A stretch of 41,943 bases of DNA from CAYHSR01 sp043821725 (GTDB lineage: Bacteria > Patescibacteriota > Patescibacteriia > Magasanikbacterales > GWA2-37-8): the NCBI GenBank assembly GCA_043821725.1, contig JBDRCM010000024.1:1-41943 (forward strand), written 5' to 3'. Shown here piece after piece: positions 8,264 to 16,351 of the stretch. Numbering within the stretch: position 1 is the first letter of the stretch; each line of letters begins with the position of its first letter. The notes under the pieces were generated by a model. It was given only the letters and a program-made list of their open reading frames with translations, was not told where the DNA came from and searched no databases. The translations under genes were made by a program, and so were the position numbers.

Positions 8264-8824
8264 TTAAGGGTCGTGAGATTGATCATTATCATCACAACAT
8301 ATTTGATTAGTTGCACATGTTTTGCTTAAATTAGTAATTTCAGTGCCTTGGCAAGAAGTTCTGCAGGTTAATTTAGTGCCGGTGCACGTATAAGTACTTC
8401 CAGTCCCGCTGTTATTAACTATATTTGTAAAAATAAATCTGGAAATTGCATAAGCTGACAATACAATCAGCAGGCCGATGATTGCAGCTTCCAACATTTC
8501 CTTTGCTTTTTCCACTTTTTCAGAAGAGCCCATTGCAGTCATCCATTTTATGCCTGCGTAAAGAATGAGCAAAAAGAAAATAACTCCCAATAAAGACAAA
8601 CCAACTCCAATAATACTGCCTATCAAGGCTCTTGGCTCGCTTTTGCTTATCGCTAAGCTGTTAAGCCCAGCTTGATTGGCCGCTCGATGCAGGCCATAAT
8701 CATCTTTTGTTGTTGCAGGCACCCCAGTACTTCCGGCTGTTGTTGCTGGTACGGAAAATGCCAAAGAAGGCGTTAATGCAAAAGCGCAAACCAGCCATAT
8801 TAAAATTATTTTTTTAAAATTCAT
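8264..8824 (-). CDS. T4SS-pilin-like membrane protein 4 with Cys-rich tail
   Basis: 186 residues. A signal-like segment, two helices around the loop WMTAMGSSEKVEK, and a unique C-terminal extension with seven cysteines (including YTCTGTKLTC and a terminal ICC). The tail probably forms disulfides outside the cell. It lies 9 bases before member 3. Cys-rich domains also occur at the other end of members 8 and 9, which suggests that different subunits display different disulfide-stabilised caps. Confidence 0.85.
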   Translation of the reverse strand: MNFKKIILIWLVCAFALTPSLAFSVPATTAGSTGVPATTKDDYGLHRAANQAGLNSLAISKSEPRALIGSIIGVGLSLLGVIFFLLILYAGIKWMTAMGSSEKVEKAKEMLEAAIIGLLIVLSAYAISRFIFTNIVNNSGTGSTYTCTGTKLTCRTSCQGTEITNLSKTCATNQICCDDNDQSHDP

Positions 8825-8892
8825 ATATTGTTTTTACATTGCTACTTGTGGCAGGATAAACGTGAAATTTTCTGATTGTTCCGGAGTCAAGT

Positions 8893-9369
8893 TTATTTTT
8901 TTCCACCAACCGGAGGCGGAATCGGACTTACTGCTTTTGGAGGCAAAGGCAGTTTTACATTTACAGGACTAATGCCATGCGTTGCGTTTACTGCGCTTTG
9001 CAAAATCCAAGATGTAATTGCAAATGATGACAATATAATTATTAATCCGATAATTGCGCCTTTTAACCATGCTTTGGCGCTTGTTACTCTTTCCTCATTT
9101 CCGCCGGCAGTCATCCAAATATAACCGGCATACATTATTATTACAACCAATACTATTCCAAGCAAGCCAAGTAAATATCTTACAATGCTTATAACAGACC
9201 AGCGCAAATCCTGTTCTGAAAGACCGGTATATGAACCGTATCCAATTCCAATGCTGTTTGGATTTAGCCCTTGGGCTGTTGCCGGCGTTAATATCAGCGG
9301 TAAAATTAAGAAAAGAAAAGAAAAAACCATTATCACGCATGCTGTTTGTTTCTTGCGTTTAAAAATCAT
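8893..9369 (-). CDS. T4SS-pilin-like membrane protein 5
   Basis: 158 residues from the ATG at 9369. A longer frame begins with TTG at 9414, but the ATG is followed by a normal signal peptide (KRKKQ then a hydrophobic stretch ending ATAQ). Two helices flank the loop WMTAGGNEERVTS. A Pro-rich tail ends PPPVGGKK. It is separated from member 6 by a long hairpin, so its expression may be lowered relative to the upstream gene. Confidence 0.85.
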   Translation of the reverse strand: MIFKRKKQTACVIMVFSFLFLILPLILTPATAQGLNPNSIGIGYGSYTGLSEQDLRWSVISIVRYLLGLLGIVLVVIIMYAGYIWMTAGGNEERVTSAKAWLKGAIIGLIIILSSFAITSWILQSAVNATHGISPVNVKLPLPPKAVSPIPPPVGGKK

Positions 9370-9424
9370 AATTGCTTTTTCTCTTTCTTTCTCAATTAAT
9401 GCGCGCTTCAACAAAATTAATCCT

Positions 9425-9457
9425 CGGCAGAGGATTTCGCGCGCGAATCCTCTGCCG
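9425..9457 (-). promoter_or_regulatory. Long inter-cistronic hairpin in the pilin array
   Basis: CGGCAGAGGATT (9425-9436) pairs perfectly with AATCCTCTGCCG (9446-9457) across a CG-rich 9-base loop. Flanking AATCC/GGATT extends the stem with one mismatch. On the transcribed strand it is followed only by a short T stretch (ATTTTG), so it is a leaky terminator or an mRNA-stabilising hairpin rather than a full stop. It lies just after the most strongly expressed-looking pilin gene. Confidence 0.7.
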
Positions 9458-9477
9458 GATTATTTTCTTTATTAATC

Positions 9478-9873
9478 TTAACCTGTAGTTGTAGCTGTCA
9501 CAAGCTCCTTTATCACCCACGATGCCAATGCATAAGCTGACAATATGATGGCAAGCCCGATTACGCCTGAGAAAATCCATTTTTTGGCTTTACCAACCTG
9601 CTCTTCGTTTCCACCGGCTGTCATCCAGGTGAAGCCACCGATCAAAATGATAACTACAGCTATAATGCCGAGCAACCCCAAAGCCACTCTGATAATGCTG
9701 GCAACTGTTTCACGTATATCTCTGTTGCCAAGTCCTGCGGCTTCAGCATAAGTAACGCCAAGCGAATTGGATGTAACATAATTAATGGCCGCTGATGCTT
9801 CGCCAACCGGCAAAACCGGCAGAACCAACATACACATTACAGAAAAAATCACTAATGCTTTTATCTTATTCAT
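9478..9873 (-). CDS. T4SS-pilin-like membrane protein 6, probable major subunit
   Basis: 131 residues, the most compact copy: signal peptide (ends ASAA), a short outside segment, two helices around WMTAGGNEEQVGKAKKW, and almost no tail. Unlike most genes here it has a strong Shine-Dalgarno (AAAGGGGGTG, 7 bases before ATG) and its own near-consensus promoter, and a stable hairpin follows it. These features fit a highly expressed major subunit, with the other eight paralogues minor or specialised; that is inference. Confidence 0.88.
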   Translation of the reverse strand: MNKIKALVIFSVMCMLVLPVLPVGEASAAINYVTSNSLGVTYAEAAGLGNRDIRETVASIIRVALGLLGIIAVVIILIGGFTWMTAGGNEEQVGKAKKWIFSGVIGLAIILSAYALASWVIKELVTATTTG

Positions 9874-9923
9874 AGTTTCACCCCCTTTCTTGTATAAAAT
9901 ATATTCATAATCAATTTGATATA

Positions 9924-9951
9924 ATTATACCACTTTTATGAAATAATTCAA
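9924..9951 (-). promoter_or_regulatory. Promoter of the probable major pilin
   Basis: On the minus strand TTGAAT (9951-9946), a 16-base spacer ending TGG, then TATAAT (9929-9924). It combines a good -35 with an extended -10, the strongest promoter in the array. Confidence 0.85.
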
Positions 9952-9982
9952 TGGCGTAATTAATTTGCGCTTTAATCGTATC

Positions 9983-10435
9983 CTAACCGCCGACATAAGA
10001 AAATACGCCTCTCATCATCATATAGCTGGCAAACACCAACAAAAGTCCAACTGCAGCCCACATCATTGTTTGGGTTCCTGCTTTTATTTTTTCCGGATTT
10101 CCAACTGATATAAGCCATGAATTAGCTCCCCAGAAAAAAACAAACAATGCAACAGCGCCAATAACTCCGAGCACGCCTTTTATTGCAATTCCAATTAAAG
10201 TCGGCATGTCTGTTGTATCAACCTTTAATGGATTTTCAAGCTTGCATGTTACTTTTCCTGTTTTATCATCAGTTGTGCATCCGCTTGCAACAGCGCTCTT
10301 GCCTGCCGGAACAGTTTCTGCAAAACAAACTTCAAGTTGGCTTAACAATATTGTCATAAAAAATATGACAATAAAGCTGGCTTGGATCGCAATATCAAGT
10401 GTCTTTTTTTTATGTGATGTTGTTGAATTAATCAT
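9983..10435 (-). CDS. T4SS-pilin-like membrane protein 7
   Basis: 150 residues from ATG 10435. An upstream in-frame start at 10459 would overlap the preceding gene. After a signal-like helix ending CFAE there is a short outside part with two Cys (SGCTTDDK and VTCKLENP), then two helices around the divergent loop WLISVGNPEKIKAG. The GGNEE signature of members 1, 5 and 6 is degenerate here. It ends about 110 bases before the member 6 ATG and its Gly-Gly terminus has no tail. Confidence 0.82.
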   Translation of the reverse strand: MINSTTSHKKKTLDIAIQASFIVIFFMTILLSQLEVCFAETVPAGKSAVASGCTTDDKTGKVTCKLENPLKVDTTDMPTLIGIAIKGVLGVIGAVALFVFFWGANSWLISVGNPEKIKAGTQTMMWAAVGLLLVFASYMMMRGVFSYVGG

Positions 10436-10445
10436 AATATTATTT

Positions 10446-11009
10446 TTATACGGCAACAAAGTTCATAACGAGCTTAGTAATGGTATAACTTGCCAAAGCC
10501 GCAATGGTGCCCAAAGTCGTCCAAACAAGAATTTTTCCAGCTTGCGCGCGCTTTTCCGCATTTCCACCTGCAATCATCCACATTGTGCCTGCATAAACAT
10601 AAAGAGCCATTACAATTGAGCCGATTAAATATGTAAGAAACTTAATTACAGTGCCTATTAATTGAACAGGATCTGTAAATCCAGCTGGGTTAAGGGCAGA
10701 AGCTGCTTTTTTTAATTCCGCTATTTTATCTGTTTTCGGAGCTTCCGGAGCTTTAAGTACTGAAGGAGGCAACGTACCTTTACTTGTTCCGGGTGCCAAT
10801 TTTCTATCGGCACACGTAATTTTTGCGAAAGTACAGCTTTTAGTAAGACTTTTGCATGATGATTCATAGGATGCTTCGACATCCCAGCAAGAATTATCAT
10901 CCAAACAATAACACGAGTATTCAGTTGCAGCGTCTGCCTTTGAAGTAAAAAAAATTAATGATCCGGTTATTATTAAACATACCAATAATATTTGTTTGTA
11001 AATATCCAT
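10446..11009 (-). CDS. T4SS-pilin-like membrane protein 8 with Cys-rich head
   Basis: 187 residues. Signal peptide to about residue 27 (KADA|A), then a head domain with seven to eight cysteines starting EYSCYCLDDNSC, a Pro/Ala/Lys linker, and two helices around WMIAGGNAEKRAQAG. The head aligns with that of member 9 (both EYSCYC, later SC-F/I-FAK-TC), so the two genes are a recent pair. The head is probably a disulfide-rich external cap. Confidence 0.85.
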   Translation of the reverse strand: MDIYKQILLVCLIITGSLIFFTSKADAATEYSCYCLDDNSCWDVEASYESSCKSLTKSCTFAKITCADRKLAPGTSKGTLPPSVLKAPEAPKTDKIAELKKAASALNPAGFTDPVQLIGTVIKFLTYLIGSIVMALYVYAGTMWMIAGGNAEKRAQAGKILVWTTLGTIAALASYTITKLVMNFVAV

Positions 11010-11040
11010 AATTTAACGTTAAGTTAACTTCAAGCAATTA

Positions 11041-11682
11041 TTATTTTACTGCCGGTGTTATTGCCGGAACTGTAATTTGATATTGGCTTTTTATGGGCAC
11101 AATCTTTTCGCCAATAAAGCGTACAAGCATATACGCGCTAAAAGCGATAGCCAGTCCGATAAAAGCTGACATTAAAATTTGAAATCCCTTTTTTACCCTT
11201 TCTGAATTGCCCTGTGAAATAATAAGCATTATTCCGCCATAAATAAAAAACACCAATGCAAGAGCTCCGATTATGCTGAATAAATATTTTCCAACGCCAA
11301 TTGCGGCAATTAAAAAAACGCTAATGTCCCTGCAATTATCAAGATTGGTACAATCAGGAATAAAGCTTGCAAGGCCTGATGTACCCATCATTCCGGCAGG
11401 GGCTCCAACAGGAACGGCTGCGGTTCCTGCAGAATGCCCTGATGGAACAAGTTGTATTAATGTACCTGGCACCAGTTTAGCATTTTTGCAGGTTACTTTT
11501 GCAAATATGCAGGATGTATCTGCTACACATGTTGCCTTGTAATTTTCATCTGCGTCAAAACATGTCATCATTTTGGCGCAATAACACGAATATTCAGTTG
11601 CGGCATTTGCCTTTGGCAAAAACAAAAACAGTGAGCCCGCCATTATTAAGCACATTAATAATATTTTTTTATGAATAGCCAT
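11041..11682 (-). CDS. T4SS-pilin-like membrane protein 9 with Cys-rich head
   Basis: 213 residues, the longest member. Signal peptide (KANA|A), a Cys-rich head beginning EYSCYCAKMMTC, an Ala/Gly/Pro linker, a conserved-looking CTNLDNCRD segment, two helices around LIISQGNSERVKKG, and a 25-residue tail. It is closest to member 8. It starts 4 bases after the solute-binding protein gene, so the array's first genes are probably transcribed from that promoter. Confidence 0.85.
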   Translation of the reverse strand: MAIHKKILLMCLIMAGSLFLFLPKANAATEYSCYCAKMMTCFDADENYKATCVADTSCIFAKVTCKNAKLVPGTLIQLVPSGHSAGTAAVPVGAPAGMMGTSGLASFIPDCTNLDNCRDISVFLIAAIGVGKYLFSIIGALALVFFIYGGIMLIISQGNSERVKKGFQILMSAFIGLAIAFSAYMLVRFIGEKIVPIKSQYQITVPAITPAVK

Positions 11683-11686
11683 AATA

Positions 11687-13069
11687 TTATAATGTCTGAT
11701 TTATTCTTGCCGCCGCTCTATTTATAATTTCCTGTTGCCAACGATCCTGCGCGTAATTGTCAGGCGGAGTTTGCAGCCATTCCTTTATCATGTCGGCAAG
11801 CGCGCCTTTTGCGTCCGGATAATTTTTTCCCCTATACCAACTGTCAGCAGATAAAACCTGCGAGCTGAATGCTGATAAATTGTTTTGTCCGCTTTGCTCT
11901 GTAATATATGCTCGCAAAGCCGTTGGCCTGCCTGTTAAATCAAGGTATTTTTTTGTAGCAGATGAATGAGCAAGATAATTCACAAGCCCCCATGCTTCTT
12001 GCTGATGATTTGATTTATTTAAAACGCTTTGTACCCAGTAATTTGCCACATTAACAGACAGATCGCTGTTAAGCTGGAGCAAAGGCATTAATCTCACATT
12101 CAACTGCGGAGAAAGGGCTTTAATTTTCTTGGCGTCAGAACTGTAGCCAAAATAAAAAGCTGTTTTTCCTCTTACAAACTCATCTAATGAAATCCCCATC
12201 TTATCATTCCAGCTGTATGTGTCGCGGTTTGAATTTGCAAAATCAGTATAAAAATTCATTACTGACACAACCGGATTGACTCCACTGCCATAACTTTTGT
12301 ATTGATCAAATGTCGCGTAGCCATTCTTATCAACAAACTCTATACCGCTCTGCTTAAACAGAGCAAAAATAAGATCATCAAAACCCAATATATTTTGTGC
12401 AAGCCCCAAAGCTGCACCTGATTGGACTATTTCTCCCTCTGAATCATATTTATTCAATTTTTTAACAGCTGTCTGAAATTCAGACCAATTTTTCGGCGCT
12501 TCAGGAACGCCGGCTCTATCCAATAAATCCTTATTATAATAAATCGCCATTACATCAAGCGACAAAGGCAAACCATAAATATTATTACCATAAACAACGT
12601 CCTTTTTTACTGCCTGCACGTATTCACTGTCAATATTTGAAACTGACGGCATTATCTGGTTGTTTATTGTGACGATTGTGTCTGTGCCTAATTTTTTCTT
12701 TATTACCTGCACTGTGGCGTCATCCACGCTTGTTGGCATAACTGCCAATTTTGAGCGATAAGCAGACATTAGACGGTTTGGAACAGACACAATATCAGGC
12801 CCTTTGTCTTCAGCCAATGCCTCAACCAACCGCGAATACAGCTCATCTTCCCTTAGCTGTCTTACAGTAACGTTCAGATATGAGCGCGGACCAACATATT
12901 CATCAATTAACGCGCGGATGGCATCAACATCATCAAGCACTGTCCAATATTCCAATTCAACCGGAGCTATTGCCTGCTTTTCAACAGTTGACAAACCTTT
13001 GCAACCAAAACCTGTTGACATTAGAATAGCAATTACAGTAATTAAGGAAAAAAATTTTCTTAAATTCAT
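11687..13069 (-). CDS. Extracellular solute-binding lipoprotein (family 1, sugar type)
   Basis: 460 residues. Signal peptide with lipobox STGFGC, lipidation at C23, then a periplasmic-binding-protein fold: residues around LYSRLVEALAEDKGPDIVSV, AIYYNKDLLDRAGV and KNWSEFQTAVKKLNKYD match MalE/UgpB-type ABC substrate-binding proteins. No permease or ATPase gene lies in the window, so it is an orphan subunit here. The ATG follows a TATAAT box by exactly six bases, predicting a leaderless mRNA. It abuts the pilin array by 4 bases, an unusual operon partner. Confidence 0.9.
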   Translation of the reverse strand: MNLRKFFSLITVIAILMSTGFGCKGLSTVEKQAIAPVELEYWTVLDDVDAIRALIDEYVGPRSYLNVTVRQLREDELYSRLVEALAEDKGPDIVSVPNRLMSAYRSKLAVMPTSVDDATVQVIKKKLGTDTIVTINNQIMPSVSNIDSEYVQAVKKDVVYGNNIYGLPLSLDVMAIYYNKDLLDRAGVPEAPKNWSEFQTAVKKLNKYDSEGEIVQSGAALGLAQNILGFDDLIFALFKQSGIEFVDKNGYATFDQYKSYGSGVNPVVSVMNFYTDFANSNRDTYSWNDKMGISLDEFVRGKTAFYFGYSSDAKKIKALSPQLNVRLMPLLQLNSDLSVNVANYWVQSVLNKSNHQQEAWGLVNYLAHSSATKKYLDLTGRPTALRAYITEQSGQNNLSAFSSQVLSADSWYRGKNYPDAKGALADMIKEWLQTPPDNYAQDRWQQEIINRAAARINQTL

Positions 13070-13075
13070 AGCGAT

Positions 13076-13081
13076 ATTATA
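13076..13081 (-). promoter_or_regulatory. -10 box giving a leaderless transcript
   Basis: On the minus strand TATAAT (13081-13076) is followed by six bases and then the ATG at 13069, placing the expected start point on the A of the start codon. The -35 region (TTTCAT, 17 bases upstream) is poor. Confidence 0.6.
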
Positions 13082-13217
13082 CTTGATTTTGCTTTAAAAT
13101 GAAAGAACAGATCTGCATATGTGCGAAATACGAAAGTTACGAAAAATGAATAATAGGTTTAAATAGTTTTACGTATCTCTCGCAGTTGAGGAAGCCCACA
13201 TTCCCAGCTGGGGATCT

Positions 13218-14093
13218 TCACTTTAAACTCAATGATCGCAAATATTTTTTTACCTGCTTGTTTACTTCTTTGTCCTTAAGAGCCAAATCAATATTGGCAC
13301 GCAAATACCCAAACTTGGAGCCGGTATCATAATATTCGCCTTGTATTTGGCAAGCGTAAACCGGCCTTTTTTTCAACAGCTTAAATATGGCGTCAACAAG
13401 CCAAAGCTCCCCTCCCTTGCCCAATTTTGTTTTTTCCAACACGCCAAAAATGTCAGGCGTTAAAATAAATCCGCCTAAAGATGCTAAGCGCGAAGGCGCT
13501 TTACTTGGCCCGGGTTTTTCAACAATCCTTTTTACTTGAAAAACATTCTTCTCCACCAGCAATCCATCTATTATTCCGTATTTGTTTGTTCCTTCATTGT
13601 CTGTCTTATAAGCCGTAAGCACAGGATCGCCATATTTGTTAAACACATCAATCAACTGTTGCAAATGAGGTTTGTTCGGGCAAACAAAAAATTCATCTCC
13701 CCACATTACTGCAAATGGCTGATCTCCTATGACATGTTTGGCTGATAAAATCGGACTGCCATTTCCATACGGACCCTTCTGCCTTATGAAAGTGAAATTA
13801 GCCATATCAGCTATTTTTTTCACGCGCTCTGCAATATCCTTTTTGCCCTGCTTTTTAAGCATATTGATTAATTCGTAATTCGGGCTAAAATGATCTTCAA
13901 CAGCTCTTTTGCCAGGTCCTGTCACCAAAATAATGTCTGTAATTCCGCTTTTAACAGCGCCTTCAACTACATACTGAATGATTGGCTTGTCCAAAACAGT
14001 CATCATTTCTTTTGGTTGGGCTTTTGTGGCAGGTAAAAATCTGGTACCCAAACCTGCTACCGGAATTACAAGTTTTTTTATCTTTTGATTCAT
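13218..14093 (-). CDS. galU: UTP-glucose-1-phosphate uridylyltransferase
   Basis: Makes UDP-glucose from UTP and glucose-1-phosphate in the cytoplasm, feeding cell-surface polysaccharide and glycolipid synthesis. The 291-residue protein begins with the nucleotide-binding signature VIPVAGLGTRFLPATK followed by PKEMM. The middle shows MWGDEFF and VEKPGPSKAPS; GGELWLVDAI lies near the end. Length and motifs are those of bacterial GalU. It lies 113 bases after the PilX-like gene on the same strand and seems to have its own promoter (TGG-TATTAA near 14125). It may serve glycans exported by the flippase at 34.8 kb, but no direct link is seen. Confidence 0.95.
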   Translation of the reverse strand: MNQKIKKLVIPVAGLGTRFLPATKAQPKEMMTVLDKPIIQYVVEGAVKSGITDIILVTGPGKRAVEDHFSPNYELINMLKKQGKKDIAERVKKIADMANFTFIRQKGPYGNGSPILSAKHVIGDQPFAVMWGDEFFVCPNKPHLQQLIDVFNKYGDPVLTAYKTDNEGTNKYGIIDGLLVEKNVFQVKRIVEKPGPSKAPSRLASLGGFILTPDIFGVLEKTKLGKGGELWLVDAIFKLLKKRPVYACQIQGEYYDTGSKFGYLRANIDLALKDKEVNKQVKKYLRSLSLK

Positions 14094-14206
14094 AAGTTGG
14101 ATTTATTATTGACCCGCGAATTTAATACCACATGCCCAAGCCGGCCAAACAATCTGATTAAAATTGTTTTTTTTATTATATCAAATCAATCCACTAAAAT
14201 CAATCC

Positions 14207-15619
14207 TTAATTGGTGTACTCAATCTCCTCCCAAGAAATCAAATTATATTCACTGCCAACCGGAAAACCTGGAGGCGGGCCATAAGTTAAGTTGGCATCA
14301 TAAGTTGAATTGGTATTCTCATAGCCGGATATTGTTGTTCCCCCGCCACCTCCGCATCCTCCATCAACCCAGCTCCATGTCCAAATCTGATTGGTAATTA
14401 CAGCGCCATACACTGTAATGCTGTTTTTTGTATTGTATGAATAATAATATCTTTGGCAAGCGCCATTCTGCGCCAATAGTGCGGCGTCAATGTTTAGATT
14501 ATTGGGTGAATTGCGAGGTATTAAAATATCATCAGGCGAAATTAATCCTAAAACATGATTGCCGTCTTTTGCTAAATAATTAATATTGTCATTTATAATA
14601 ATTGATTTACCACTTTTAATACCAAGCGTCGCCCTTCCATTTACAGTGCCGTCAACCCAAACATCATCTTCAATGTATATAAATCCATTTGCAGGCATAT
14701 CATAGACATATTCAGTGCCTGTTTCACCGCTCTTATCTGTACAATCATAACGCCAGCCGTCATAAGTGCTATATCCCCAATATGAAGTACAAGAGGAAAC
14801 CTTTTTTATTCTTATCTTAGCGTCCGATCCGAAACGAACTCTCCATCCTTTTTTGCCTGAACTGCTAATATAAATTCCATTATCTATTGCAGATTGTTTT
14901 ATTGCGGCCAGATCAGCTGTAATGCCTGCAAAATCCTGATGAGGAAGAGGATAATCCCAATACTGCTGAGGCCCTCCTATCCCCCAAACGCCATTATGCA
15001 CAGCCGGCGGATCACAGCAATGGCCAGGTTGGCATGTGTATGTTTCTTTAGCGCTTGTGATTGGGGCGTCTCCAATGCCGTCAAAACGGATACCGCCATT
15101 TGCATGTAGTTTGCCGTGCGTTGTTTCAGTATTGCCTATCCAAACATCAGTATTTGTTAAAAAAGCATAGTCAGTCATTGCCGGAAAGCCAACCCGTATT
15201 TTTATTATGCGCCTGCTGTTTTCTTGACCTATTACCCAGCCGGTTGAGCTTACAACCACAACTGACGAGCCCAAAAGAGGCGACGTTATTTGAAGAGAAT
15301 AAAAACCCACAATATTGCCGTCTTTATCTTTATATTCATGCACATAAGGGCCTGTTGAACTAGCTCCTTGGCCGTCATAATAATCATCATTGTCATGAGC
15401 CAAATGCCAGCGATAGTAGTTTGCACCTGCTTCAGCTATTTGAAACGCCATTTCCCTGTTGTGCTTATAAACAGAAGCCCGGTTTTCAAGCATTGCATAC
15501 CCAGATACTCCTCCGATTATTATTGTAAAGCTTATTGCGCCGAAAACCATGACAAACAAAAGCAAATTACCGCGCTGGTCTTGTTTAAATTTGCCAAGGA
15601 ATTTTACAAAATTTATCAT
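14207..15619 (-). CDS. PilX-like pilus assembly protein
   Basis: 470 residues. A 13-residue positive N-terminus (KFKQDQRGN) is followed by one long hydrophobic helix (about 19-42) and then MAFQIAEAGANYYRW, an arrangement typical of PilX-type minor pilus proteins. The large outside domain contains a disulfide-prone segment (CQPGHCCDPP), many Gly/Tyr/Asn residues and a beta-rich appearance. It lacks the GFTLIE prepilin motif of its two operon partners. It is the third gene of a minor-pilin operon, following the 206-residue prepilin by 68 bases. The exact role is inferred from the N-terminus and neighbours. Confidence 0.75.
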   Translation of the reverse strand: MINFVKFLGKFKQDQRGNLLLFVMVFGAISFTIIIGGVSGYAMLENRASVYKHNREMAFQIAEAGANYYRWHLAHDNDDYYDGQGASSTGPYVHEYKDKDGNIVGFYSLQITSPLLGSSVVVVSSTGWVIGQENSRRIIKIRVGFPAMTDYAFLTNTDVWIGNTETTHGKLHANGGIRFDGIGDAPITSAKETYTCQPGHCCDPPAVHNGVWGIGGPQQYWDYPLPHQDFAGITADLAAIKQSAIDNGIYISSSGKKGWRVRFGSDAKIRIKKVSSCTSYWGYSTYDGWRYDCTDKSGETGTEYVYDMPANGFIYIEDDVWVDGTVNGRATLGIKSGKSIIINDNINYLAKDGNHVLGLISPDDILIPRNSPNNLNIDAALLAQNGACQRYYYSYNTKNSITVYGAVITNQIWTWSWVDGGCGGGGGTTISGYENTNSTYDANLTYGPPPGFPVGSEYNLISWEEIEYTN

Positions 15620-15687
15620 AAAAATTTTTCAGCGATTGAACAGGTGGCTTAATTGAACCCGCATCCAAATGGATTAATCAAGCCGTA

Positions 15688-16308
15688 TTAATTGTCTTTT
15701 AAACTTCGTATTGCCACTTTTGATTCAATGTGAAAAGGCACAGGCGAGGCAGAAGGATCTTCTTCCAGCTCAAGCACTATGCCGACAATCCTTACATCCA
15801 TTGCGCTTACCGGCTGTTCAAGCGGAGTACTACTAGTATAACCGTAGTTTTCCCCGTAATAATAAAAAACAGGGGTGGATGTATTAAAAACATCATGGAC
15901 GATATCGGTTAATACTTCACCGTCTCCGCTATACTGCAGTGGATTTCCTGTTGGCTTAATTACTCCTTTACGCAAAGTACTGCCTGACATAAAATAACGA
16001 ACACGCTCTCGCAATGTGTCAGAGTCAATATTGGAATAAAAAACAATTTCAGTGCTACTGGTCAATGCCAGCGGATACGCTCCAATGCTGGAATAATTGG
16101 CACTGCGCAGTTCATTGATAAAATCCTGCACTATTTTCCTTCCTTCATTTTGTGTTGAAAGCTGTTCCCAGACGATTTTGTTTGACTTAATGCTGAAAGT
16201 GTACAAAAAAATCACAGCCGATAACAGCAAAATAAAAATTCCCATTGCCACCAAAACTTCAATTAAGGTAAAACCGCTTTGATTGTTTAATTTGAATATT
16301 TTTAGCAT
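15688..16308 (-). CDS. Prepilin-type minor pilin (PilW/PulJ-like)
   Basis: 206 residues with a canonical prepilin leader: NNQSG then FTLIEVLVAMGIF, with the conserved Glu at position 5 of the mature protein, so prepilin peptidase would cut after Gly. The rest is a small globular domain with the pattern STQNEGRKIVQDFINELR seen in PilW/PulJ-like pseudopilins. It lies between the 598-residue pilin and the PilX-like gene in one operon. It should be assembled by the PilB ATPase at 4.0-5.7 kb. Confidence 0.88.
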   Translation of the reverse strand: MLKIFKLNNQSGFTLIEVLVAMGIFILLLSAVIFLYTFSIKSNKIVWEQLSTQNEGRKIVQDFINELRSANYSSIGAYPLALTSSTEIVFYSNIDSDTLRERVRYFMSGSTLRKGVIKPTGNPLQYSGDGEVLTDIVHDVFNTSTPVFYYYGENYGYTSSTPLEQPVSAMDVRIVGIVLELEEDPSASPVPFHIESKVAIRSLKDN

Positions 16309-16351
16309 GCGCTTATTTTTTAGAAAAATACTAAAAAAATTTTAACTTTCT

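Noticed and set aside
13178..13217. Terminator for galU around CCCAGCTGGGG
   Set aside because: Short palindrome without a T-tract on either strand; not convincing.
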